64,000 nt of DNA from Lysobacter niastensis (lineage in GTDB: Bacteria > Pseudomonadota > Gammaproteobacteria > Xanthomonadales > Xanthomonadaceae). Below are positions 18,771 to 26,053 of this stretch, piece by piece. The stretch lies in assembly GCF_015453285.1 (NCBI RefSeq), contig NZ_JADLZT010000012.1:62001-126000 (forward strand), in the 5' to 3' direction. The notes beneath the pieces were generated by a model. It saw only the letters and a program-made list of their open reading frames with translations. It was not told where the DNA came from and did not search any database. The position numbers and the translations under genes were made by a program. The first letter of the stretch is position 1, and each line of letters opens with the position of its first letter.

Positions 18771-19675
18771 CGGGGTGAAGCTCCCTCTTCCCAACGCAAC
18801 GGGGTGTAGATCCTGCCGGGCGTAGTGCCCGAGCCGAGGCGGACCACCGCCCGCAACAACGACTCGCGCCCATCGGCCAGCTTCGCCCGGCTCTCGATAC
18901 TATAGGTTCCGCTGCGTTCGCCCACGAGCGATTCCCCTCCAGGAAGCCCCGGCGGCGGCAACCCGGACTCCGGGTTCCATCGCTGCCGCTGCGTGACCAC
19001 GTCGTTTCCGTTCAACCCCATGGCATCCAGCACTTCAGCGGAAGCGAACGCCGGATCCGGGCGCATGCGGCCGCTGAAGACCGTCACGAACGGCTCCAGG
19101 CTGGCATACAGCTCCGGGGTGAAGCCCAGCACCTGCTCCAGTTCGGCCGTGCTTTCGAACTCCGCGTCCTTGGCCCCGTAAGGCCGCCCCGCTTCCTCGT
19201 AGTCGCGATCCTCGGCGCCGCCCGCGGGCTGCGTCAACTGGTCCGGATCGCGCCAGTCGACGATGGCCGCGGCCAGGCGCGCAGCCTGCTCCTGTCCCAT
19301 CTCCCCCTCGCCGACACGCATCAGCAGCGACGTCAGCAACGACGCATCCGCCTGGTTGAGGTCGATCTTGCCGTTCTCGTCGATGAGCCGGACTTCGACC
19401 TGCGCACCCGCATACGACCAGCGGTTCGTGCTGCCGTCGGGGCGCCAACGCCGGCGCTGATCCTCGTCCTCGACTCGCGTCAACGCGTATTCCAAACCGG
19501 CGCGCGCAGCGTAGGAGGCCACCAGGCCGCGAGCCATGACCTGTCCCTGCATATGCTCGACCCGCGCCGCCAGCGCGAAGCCGCCGACCAGCGCGGCCAT
19601 CAGCATGATCAGCCACAACACCAGCAGCAGCGCGGCACCTCGTGCATTGGACCGGACATTCCCTGGCGCACGCAT
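18767..19675 (-). CDS. gspK: type II secretion minor pseudopilin GspK (XpsK)
   Basis: GspK caps the pseudopilus tip. The 302-residue product has the prepilin-like N-terminus RGAALLLVLWLIMLMAALVGG, which lacks the usual Glu+5, as is normal for GspK. It then has AARAGLEYALTRVED, LIDENGKIDLNQA and IVDWRDPDQLTQPAGGAEDRDYE. The length is normal for the alpha-domain-containing family. The start at 19675 shares one base with the gspJ stop (TGATG) and removes an upstream frame extension. Confidence 0.92.
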   Translation of the reverse strand: MRAPGNVRSNARGAALLLVLWLIMLMAALVGGFALAARVEHMQGQVMARGLVASYAARAGLEYALTRVEDEDQRRRWRPDGSTNRWSYAGAQVEVRLIDENGKIDLNQADASLLTSLLMRVGEGEMGQEQAARLAAAIVDWRDPDQLTQPAGGAEDRDYEEAGRPYGAKDAEFESTAELEQVLGFTPELYASLEPFVTVFSGRMRPDPAFASAEVLDAMGLNGNDVVTQRQRWNPESGLPPPGLPGGESLVGERSGTYSIESRAKLADGRESLLRAVVRLGSGTTPGRIYTPLRWEEGASPR

Positions 19676-20358
19676 CACAGGTTCTCCTGTGGCGGAGCCA
19701 CGATCGCGCCCGCCGATGCCGTGGACAGCGGAAGCGCCACCACCAGCGGCGGCCACACGCGGCCGTCGCGGTCGGTCATCGTCACTTCGATCAGCATCGG
19801 CAGCTGGTCCGTGGTCTCCCAGCGCTCTTCCCAGTCGCCGAGGCTGCCGTCCTGGTTGAGCGTGCGGTAGCGGAACCGCGCCGATTCCAGGCCTTCCACC
19901 AGCAGCTCCGGTGGACGCGGTTCGCGTTCCTCGACGGTTTGGCCGGCCAGCACCATCGACAGCGCCAGCCGGATGCGTCCGTCGTCGCCGATCTCCAGGT
20001 CGTGCAGATACGGACCACCACGCCCCAGGTAGTCCGGCAGGTCGGCGACGAAGCGCATGCGCCCGGCCTCGCCGATGAAGCGCTGCGGCAATCCGCTGGA
20101 GGTGTCGACCGCGAACGGCACCGGGCGTATCGCAGTGAGGCGCTTGCGCAGGAAGTTCTCGACGGCACGCTCGCGCTCGTTGCGTTCCGCCATGGCCTCG
20201 CCACGCGTCGCGGTGCGCGTGGCCGCCGACAAGGTCGCGAACGCCAGCGCCAGCCCCGCCGCCAGCAGCACGGTCGCAAGCATCACTTCGATCAGCGTGA
20301 AGCCGCGCGCGTGCCGTGCGCGGCCCTGGATGCGATTCCCCGGTGTGGAGGCCGTCAT
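19675..20358 (-). CDS. gspJ: type II secretion minor pseudopilin GspJ (XpsJ)
   Basis: The 227-residue pseudopilin has the processing and methylation motif G-FTLIEVMLATVLLAAGLALA near residue 19. A globular domain follows with FLRKRLTAIRPVPFAVDT and SARFRYRTLNQDGSLGDWEERW, typical of GspJ. GspJ forms the tip complex with GspI and GspK. The start at 20358 overlaps the gspI stop (ATGA), and its own stop overlaps the gspK start by one base. Confidence 0.93.
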   Translation of the reverse strand: MTASTPGNRIQGRARHARGFTLIEVMLATVLLAAGLALAFATLSAATRTATRGEAMAERNERERAVENFLRKRLTAIRPVPFAVDTSSGLPQRFIGEAGRMRFVADLPDYLGRGGPYLHDLEIGDDGRIRLALSMVLAGQTVEEREPRPPELLVEGLESARFRYRTLNQDGSLGDWEERWETTDQLPMLIEVTMTDRDGRVWPPLVVALPLSTASAGAIVAPPQENL

Positions 20359-20804
20359 GGCAACGAGGCTCCGGTGTCGGGCGGCGCCGCGCGCAGCGTG
20401 CGCAACTGCAGGCGCTGGCGCGGACCGCCGTCGCCCCATTGCATCGTCATCACCAGCTCCAGCATGCGCGGGCCCTGCAGGCTGCGCGGCTGGTTGCTGG
20501 CCGCGGCACTGGCATCGACCCAGGGCGACACCGACAGCGCCCAGTGGTAGCGGCCGCCGTCGATGTCGCCCTCGCTTTGTCCGGGCTGCAACGGTTCACC
20601 GACTCCAACCTGGTCCAGCAGCGACTGCGCATGCAGCGCCGCGCGCCCGGCATCGCCGGACCAGCGCACCTGCCGGGCCGCGCCGGACAACGTGCCAAGC
20701 AACAGGCTCAACCCGAGCGCGAGCAGCGCAAAGGCGACGATCACCTCGATCAGCGTGTAGCCACGCTGGCGCCGCGGCGCGAAGGAGGAGCGCAGCGCCG
20801 TCAC
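20355..20804 (-). CDS. gspI: type II secretion minor pseudopilin GspI (XpsI)
   Basis: The 149-residue protein begins with the prepilin signal RRQRG-YTLIEVIVAFALLALGLSLLL and continues with a short globular domain of GspI size. GspI nucleates the minor pseudopilin tip. The start codon is GTG at 20804 in a GTGA overlap with gspH. The prepilin peptidase (GspO/PilD) needed for cleavage is not in this window. Confidence 0.92.
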   Translation of the reverse strand: MTALRSSFAPRRQRGYTLIEVIVAFALLALGLSLLLGTLSGAARQVRWSGDAGRAALHAQSLLDQVGVGEPLQPGQSEGDIDGGRYHWALSVSPWVDASAAASNQPRSLQGPRMLELVMTMQWGDGGPRQRLQLRTLRAAPPDTGASLP

Positions 20805-21259
20805 GGCCGGTCGGCCTCGACGCGGCGCATCTTCACCTCGCCAGTCAGCCAGGCGACATCGATGTTCCAGGCGGTGCTGCGCATCTGCAGCTGCACGCGT
20901 CCGCCGGTCGAGGCGCCATCGGCGAAGAACATGATCGCGCCCTCGCCGGCCCGGGGCTGCACTTCGCGCGCGCCGATGAAGCGCACGCCCATCGACGGAG
21001 GAATCTCGCCGCTACGGTTGTTCGGCGCCGTCCAGGCGTGGGCCTGCGGATCGATCGTGAACTTCTGCGGCTGCCCGGTCGCGATCGCCTGCGTGCGCGT
21101 GTAGCGCAGCTGCGCGGCAATCTCCTTGGCGTTCGAGCGCAACTGCATGCCGGCAAAGCCGCCGCTCATGGCCGCGGCCGCAAGCACGCCGAGCGCGGCG
21201 ATCAGCGCGATCACCAGCAGCATCTCCAGCAGCGATGTGCCCGCGACACGCGACCGCAT
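20801..21259 (-). CDS. gspH: type II secretion minor pseudopilin GspH (XpsH)
   Basis: The 152-residue pseudopilin starts with a short leader and AG-TSLLEMLLVIALIAALGVLA. The position after the glycine is threonine instead of the common phenylalanine or methionine. The globular part includes RSNAKEIAAQLRYTRTQAIATGQPQKF, the conserved GspH segment. It links GspG to the tip complex. It is 27 nt downstream of gspG and overlaps gspI by 4 nt. Confidence 0.92.
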   Translation of the reverse strand: MRSRVAGTSLLEMLLVIALIAALGVLAAAAMSGGFAGMQLRSNAKEIAAQLRYTRTQAIATGQPQKFTIDPQAHAWTAPNNRSGEIPPSMGVRFIGAREVQPRAGEGAIMFFADGASTGGRVQLQMRSTAWNIDVAWLTGEVKMRRVEADRP

Positions 21260-21286
21260 GACCGCCCTCCCGGCCAGGCTGTTCGG

Positions 21287-21721
21287 TTACTGGTACTTGA
21301 TGTCGGCGTCGACGCTGGTGCCGCCGGCCTTGCCGTCCTTGCCGAGGATCACGAGGTCGAACGCGCCGCTTTCGCCCGGCGTGCGGTACTCGACCGGATG
21401 GCCCCACGGGTCCTTGAGCTCGGCTTCCTTCGCATACGGGCCCAGCCAGCCGCTGGCGTCGGAAGGCTGCTTGACCAGCTCCTCCAGCGACGCCGGCAGG
21501 CGCCCGGTGTCCATCTGGAACGACTCGACCTTGCCCGCCAGCGTCTGCACCTGCGCCTTGGCGATGTTGTAGTCACCGCGATCCTTGCCACCGAGCACGC
21601 GGCTGCCGACGAAAGCCAGCACCGCGCCGATCAGCACGATCACGATGATGATCTCGATCAGGCTCATGCCGCGCTGCGCGGCGGCGGACGGGGAACGATT
21701 GATCGAACGGCGATTGCGCAT
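21287..21721 (-). CDS. gspG: type II secretion major pseudopilin GspG (XpsG)
   Basis: GspG is the main pseudopilus subunit. The 144-residue product has the motif QRG-MSLIEIIIVIVLIGAVLAFVG, followed by KAQVQTLAGKVESFQMDTGRLP and the C-terminal WLGPYAKEAELKDPWGHPVEYRTPG, which holds the calcium-site region of the family. AAGGAA precedes the start. A 367-bp repeat-bearing gap separates it from gspF, so G-H-I-J-K-L-M-N-D may have its own promoter; a GATAAT-like -10 lies upstream in the gap but without a clear -35. Confidence 0.95.
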   Translation of the reverse strand: MRNRRSINRSPSAAAQRGMSLIEIIIVIVLIGAVLAFVGSRVLGGKDRGDYNIAKAQVQTLAGKVESFQMDTGRLPASLEELVKQPSDASGWLGPYAKEAELKDPWGHPVEYRTPGESGAFDLVILGKDGKAGGTSVDADIKYQ

Positions 21722-21880
21722 GATGGAGTTCCTTCGAAAAGTCCTGTTTACCTGAATTATCCTGCCAATGGACTGACTGCGGCAGCTTGTATTCAGTTCC
21801 GTGAGCGGGAGGTGCCCCGCCTGCGTGATTCCTGGTTACGCGCGCATCCCACGCTGCGCCGCAAACCATCCTGCAGCCAT

Positions 21881-21991
21881 CCATGGCGACGCACTACCGG
21901 CTTCGGAAACTCCGGCCCGGCCATCCGTGCCGGGCGTTCAGCGCGATGCGCGGCAGTGCCGCATGGCGCCGATCAACAAAATTGCTGCCCT
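21881..21991 (+). repeat. dispersed palindromic repeat, unit 1 (gspF-gspG gap)
   Basis: This unit begins CCATGGCGACGCACTACCGG, then CTTCGGAA, then the hairpin pair GCCCGGC/GCCGGGC at 21915-21935. GCGTTC follows, and an inner hairpin CGCGGC-AGT-GCCGC. The next unit begins exactly 111 bp later with the same first 29 bases. Compared with the other copies the palindrome carries one change in its loop-proximal part and the outer variable arm is lost. Confidence 0.8.
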
Positions 21992-22094
21992 CCATGGCGA
22001 CGCACTACCGGCTTCGGAAAGCCCGGCCCGGCCATCCATGGCCGGGCGTTCGCCGATGCGCGAACCAATGGTTCGCAAACGCATCGGCTCACCC
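21992..22094 (+). repeat. dispersed palindromic repeat, unit 2, ending on the gspF stop codon
   Basis: This complete copy has the constant palindrome GCCCGGCCAT-CC-ATGGCCGGGC at 22026-22047, then GTTC, then the variable hairpin at 22052-22088. The outer arms are GCCGATGCG and CGCATCGGC (9 bp), the inner arms CGAACC and GGTTCG (6 bp), with loop AAT and 3' bulge CAAA. The flank TCACCC at 22089-22094 contains the gspF stop codon (TGA on the minus strand). It shares its start sequence with unit 1 and its architecture with copies near 35.0 and 35.9 kb. Confidence 0.88.
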
Positions 22095-23306
22095 AATCGC
22101 ACTGGTGAGGTCGTACAGCGGCGTCAGCACGGCCAATACGACGATGCCGACCACCGCCGCCAGCACGATCGTCACCACCGGCACCAGCGCCGCCAGCATG
22201 CGGTCCAGCGCCAGCGCGGTTTCCTGTTCGAACGTCTCGGCGGTCTTCACCAGCATCGCGTCCAGCGCACCCGATTCCTCGCCGACCTGGATCATCTGCA
22301 TGGCCAGGCGCGGGAAGCGCTTGCCCCGGCCGAGCGCCGTCGACAGCGCGACGCCGTTCTTCACGTCGCCCGCGGCGGCTTCGACATCGGCCGCAAGCAC
22401 GCGGTTGCCCAATACGTTGCGACCGATGCCGAGCGCGGCGATCAGCGGCACGCCATTGCGCACCAGCGTGCCCAGCGTGCGTGCAAGCCGTGCGGTCTCG
22501 ATCTTGGCCACCAGTGGCCCGGCGAAGCGCTGGCGCAGCAGCCAGCCGTCGAAGCGTTCGCGGAACTCGGGGTCGCGACGCTTGCGATCGAACCACCACA
22601 ACGCGAGCGCCGGCGCCACCAGCAGCAGGATCCACCAGTCGCGCACGAACATGCCCGCGCCCAGCACGATCTTCGTGAACAACGGCAGTTCGGCGTCGAG
22701 GCTTTCATACATCGCGGCAAACTGGGGCACGACGTAGCCCAGCAGGAACAGCAGGCTCAGGCCGACCATCACCAGCAGGATGGCCGGGTAGATCAGCGCG
22801 TTGATGACCTTTCCCTGCAGCTCGCGTGCGCGTTCCAGGTAGTCGGCAAGCCGCGCCAGCGTCTCCTGCAGGCTGCCGCCCGCCTCGCCGGCTCGCACCA
22901 TGTTCACGTACAGGCGCGAGAACGTCCCGTGCTGGCGCTCCAGTGCCGCCGACAGTGAACTGCCACCGCGCACCGCATCGCGCACGTCGGCGATGGTGCG
23001 TCGCGCGGCTTCGTCTTCAGGCAGTTCCAGCAGGATCGTCAGCGCCCGGTCCAGCGGTTGCCCCGCGCCGAGCAGCGTCGCCAGCTGCTGAGTGAACTGC
23101 ACCAGCCTCGGCCCTGAGAATGTCTTGGGCTTGAACAGTCCCTTCCACAGCGATGCGCCGGACACCTCGCTCGCCAGCTTGGCCTCGACCGGCAGATGGC
23201 CCTGCTCCTGCAGCCGCGCGACCACCTCGGAATTGCTCGTGGCCTCCATCTGGCCATCGAGCAGCTCGCCGCGGTTGTTGAGGGCTTTGTAGTAGTACAG
23301 CGGCAT
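22089..23306 (-). CDS. gspF: type II secretion inner-membrane platform protein GspF (XpsF)
   Basis: The 405-residue polytopic protein is the platform core that interacts with GspE. It begins MPLYYYKALNNRGELLDGQMEA and has two T2SSF domains. The first (about 70-190) has FTQQLATLLGAGQPLDRALTIL and MVRAGEAGGSLQETLARLADYLE. The second (about 270-390) has TLGTLVRNGVPLIAALGIG and MIQVGEESGALDAML. Membrane segments lie near 170-195, 220-240 and 375-395. It starts 4 nt after gspE. Its last codons (ATT GGG TGA) run into the TCACCC flank of a repeat element. Confidence 0.95.
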   Translation of the reverse strand: MPLYYYKALNNRGELLDGQMEATSNSEVVARLQEQGHLPVEAKLASEVSGASLWKGLFKPKTFSGPRLVQFTQQLATLLGAGQPLDRALTILLELPEDEAARRTIADVRDAVRGGSSLSAALERQHGTFSRLYVNMVRAGEAGGSLQETLARLADYLERARELQGKVINALIYPAILLVMVGLSLLFLLGYVVPQFAAMYESLDAELPLFTKIVLGAGMFVRDWWILLLVAPALALWWFDRKRRDPEFRERFDGWLLRQRFAGPLVAKIETARLARTLGTLVRNGVPLIAALGIGRNVLGNRVLAADVEAAAGDVKNGVALSTALGRGKRFPRLAMQMIQVGEESGALDAMLVKTAETFEQETALALDRMLAALVPVVTIVLAAVVGIVVLAVLTPLYDLTSAIG

Positions 23307-23310
23307 GGGC

Positions 23311-25026
23311 TTATGCGTCCTCGGTCACCCGCAGCACTTCCTCGATCGTGGTTTCGCCGGCGAGGGCCTTGGCGATGCCGTCTTCGTACATCGTGCGCAT
23401 GCCACTCTGGCGGGCGAGCTGCTCGATCTCGCCCATGCCGGCATGGCGCATCACCGCGCGGCGCAGCTCGTCGTTCATCACCAGGAACTCCATGATCGTG
23501 GTGCGGCCGAGGTAGCCGGTGGGCGCGATCGCCGAACCGCGTGCGTGGTAGAGGTAGATGTCGCCTTGCGGCTGGTAACGGCGCAGGCCGAACTTCTCGA
23601 TCTCCTCGGGACTGGCCAGGTAACGCTCGGCATGCGTCGGCTCGAGCTTGCGCACCAGGCGCTGGGCGAGGATGCCGTTGATGGTGGAGGTCAGCAGGTA
23701 ATCCTCCACGCCCATGTCCAGCAGGCGCGTGATGCCGCCGGCGGCATTGTTGGTATGCAGCGTCGACAGCACGAGGTGGCCGGTGAGCGCGGACTGGATG
23801 GCAATGCGCGCGGTTTCGAGGTCGCGCATCTCGCCGATCATGATGATGTCGGGATCCTGGCGGACAATCGAACGAAGCGCGTGGGAGAAGTCCAGGCCGA
23901 TCTGCGGCTTGGCCTGGATCTGGTTGATGCCCTCGATCTGGTATTCGACCGGGTCCTCGACGGTAATGATCTTGACGTCAGGCGTGTTGAGCTTGCTCAG
24001 CGCGGTGTACAGCGTGGTGGTCTTGCCGGAACCGGTCGGGCCGGTCACCAGCAGGATGCCGTGCGGCTGGTCGAGCACCTTCTGGAACTGCGGCAGGAAG
24101 TAGTCGGTGAAGCCCAGTCGCTTGAAGTCGAACACCACGGTTTCGCGGTCGAGCAGACGCATCACTACGCTCTCGCCGTGCGCGGTCGGGATCGTGCTGA
24201 CGCGCAGGTCCAGCTCCTTGCCCTGCACGCGAAGCATGATGCGGCCGTCCTGCGGCAGGCGGCGCTCGGCGATGTTGAGCTTGGCCATGATCTTGATGCG
24301 GCTGATCACGGCGGCGGTGAGGTTGACCGGCGGGCTCTCGCCTTCGTTGAGCACGCCGTCGATGCGGTACCGCACCTTCAGGCGGTTCTCGAACGGCTCG
24401 ATGTGGATGTCCGACGCGCGCAGTTCGACGGCACGCTGGATGACCAGGTTCACCAGGCGGATCACCGGCGCCTCGGAGGCGAGGTCGCGCAGGTGCTCGA
24501 CGTCCTCCAGGTCGCCACCGCCCTCGCCTTCCGCGGTCTCGATGATCGCGCCCATCGCGCTGCGGCCCTGGCCGTACCAGCGCTCGATCAGGTCGTCGAT
24601 CTCCGAACGAAGCGCCACCGCGGGGCGCACTTCACGCTGCGTCGCCAGGCGCACCGCGTCGAGCGTGTAGGCGTCCTGGGGATCCGCCATCAGCACGTCG
24701 ACTGTGGTCTCGCCCTCGGCGATGGGGCACACCGCGAACTGCTTCATGAACTTCGGCGTCAGCGCCACGCCTTCGGGCGGCAGTTCCGGAGCGTCCTTGG
24801 CACTGACCAGCGGCAGGTCGAGCACGGCCGCCGCGGTCTCCGCATGGTCGCGCTCGGAGACCAGACCCAGCCGGGCCAGCAGCGTCAGCAGGCTGCCGCC
24901 GGTTTCCTCCTGCAGGCGCCGCGCTCGCACGAGGTCGGCATCCTTGAGCCGGCCCTTGGCGAGCAGCGCAGCGACGATGCGTTCGTCGGAGCCGCCTTCG
25001 ATCCCACTGGATAGGACTGCGTTCAC
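23311..25026 (-). CDS. gspE: type II secretion ATPase GspE (XpsE)
   Basis: The 571-residue cytoplasmic ATPase powers pseudopilus assembly. It has an N-terminal GspE/XpsE-N domain with RIVAALLAKGRLKDADLVRARRL, then Walker A GPTGSGKT, the Asp box VYLR-type segment ITVEDPVEYQIEGINQIQ, Walker B DPDIIMIGEMRDLETA, and a His box HLVLSTLHTN. The tetracysteine zinc motif of most GspE proteins is absent: this C-terminal region has no cysteine at all. The GTG start at 25026 is chosen by comparison with the XpsE N-terminus; a GTG at 25101 is possible. Confidence 0.93.
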   Translation of the reverse strand: MNAVLSSGIEGGSDERIVAALLAKGRLKDADLVRARRLQEETGGSLLTLLARLGLVSERDHAETAAAVLDLPLVSAKDAPELPPEGVALTPKFMKQFAVCPIAEGETTVDVLMADPQDAYTLDAVRLATQREVRPAVALRSEIDDLIERWYGQGRSAMGAIIETAEGEGGGDLEDVEHLRDLASEAPVIRLVNLVIQRAVELRASDIHIEPFENRLKVRYRIDGVLNEGESPPVNLTAAVISRIKIMAKLNIAERRLPQDGRIMLRVQGKELDLRVSTIPTAHGESVVMRLLDRETVVFDFKRLGFTDYFLPQFQKVLDQPHGILLVTGPTGSGKTTTLYTALSKLNTPDVKIITVEDPVEYQIEGINQIQAKPQIGLDFSHALRSIVRQDPDIIMIGEMRDLETARIAIQSALTGHLVLSTLHTNNAAGGITRLLDMGVEDYLLTSTINGILAQRLVRKLEPTHAERYLASPEEIEKFGLRRYQPQGDIYLYHARGSAIAPTGYLGRTTIMEFLVMNDELRRAVMRHAGMGEIEQLARQSGMRTMYEDGIAKALAGETTIEEVLRVTEDA

Positions 25027-25261
25027 GTCTGTGCTGAGCCCTTCGGCCGACCTCCGTAGAAGACCCGACTTTACCAGTTCGGCGGACAGCACCCTGTTCA
25101 CGAAACACCGCCCATGAGCTGGAACCACGGTGTTTGCTCGGCAATGTGGACATTTGCCTTCCGTGCCGCGTGGCACGCCATTCGTCCGGTTCACCGCCCA
25201 GGGTGTTCACACGCGAGCGAGCACGACGCTATCGTCTGGCCACTGGTCGAGGGGGAAGGCC

Positions 25262-25945
25262 ATGGCGGATGACGGAGCGAAGGGCCCGCTTGCGGGACGC
25301 CGCGCGGTAGAGCGTCGCATCAGGCGCGAGGACCGCCCGGAGCAGTTGCACTGGATCGCCCAGGCGCGCTGCCTCGCGGCGACGCTGGACCTGCTGCCGC
25401 AGCCGATCGTGCTGCTGGTGCCCGCATCGCCCCTCCAGGTCTGGCACGCCAATGCCGCCGCACGCCGGCAACTCGCGGGCGAGGGCATCGTCCGGATGCG
25501 CGACGGCCGGTTGTCCTTCGCCGACCGCGCGCATGACGACCAGCTCCATGCGGCCGTCCGGCAGGCCCGCACTGCGGGCCCGGGCCTGGCGCAGGTCGTG
25601 GAGCTGCGCCAGGGAGAACGCCTGGCCGCGACGTTGCAGCTCCAATCCCTGGACTTCGGTCCCGGCCCCGGCTTGCCGGTGTCGGAAGTGCTGATGGTCG
25701 AGTTGCATGAGAAGGCGTCGATCGAACGCGGCCTTCAGCGGCTTTGCGACGAATACCTGATGACCCGCAAGGAAGCCGAGTGCGCGATCGGCCTTTACGC
25801 GATGGGCTCGCTCGACCAGTTCGCGCGCTGCGCGGGCAAGTCGATCCACACCGTGCGCAGCCAGATCAAGGCGGCGATGCACAAGACCGCCACCCACAAC
25901 CAGGCCAGCCTCGTGGCGCTGGTGGCCGCCCGTCTGGGCGATTGA
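25262..25945 (+). CDS. orphan LuxR-type transcriptional regulator
   Basis: The 227-residue protein has a C-terminal LuxR helix-turn-helix (about residues 165-225: LMTRKEAECAIGLYAMGS, FARCAGKSIHTVRSQIKAAM, LVALVAARL). The N-terminal part (about 40-150), with LLPQPIVLLVPASPLQVWHANAAAR and RMRDGRLSFADR, looks like a PAS-type sensor fold. No phosphorylation receiver domain is present. The ATG at 25262 follows GGGGGAAGG. It is divergent from gspE and 108 nt upstream of the secreted HYR protein, so it may regulate either; that is inference. Confidence 0.8.
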   Translation: MADDGAKGPLAGRRAVERRIRREDRPEQLHWIAQARCLAATLDLLPQPIVLLVPASPLQVWHANAAARRQLAGEGIVRMRDGRLSFADRAHDDQLHAAVRQARTAGPGLAQVVELRQGERLAATLQLQSLDFGPGPGLPVSEVLMVELHEKASIERGLQRLCDEYLMTRKEAECAIGLYAMGSLDQFARCAGKSIHTVRSQIKAAMHKTATHNQASLVALVAARLGD

Positions 25946-26053
25946 GCCGCTGGCGGCGTTTCATCCATCTGGGCGATGACGCCCTTGGTCACCTGCTCCT
26001 AGCGTCACCCGTCCGGGGGTCGCGAAGGCGCCAGGGGACACAGGGGGAACATC

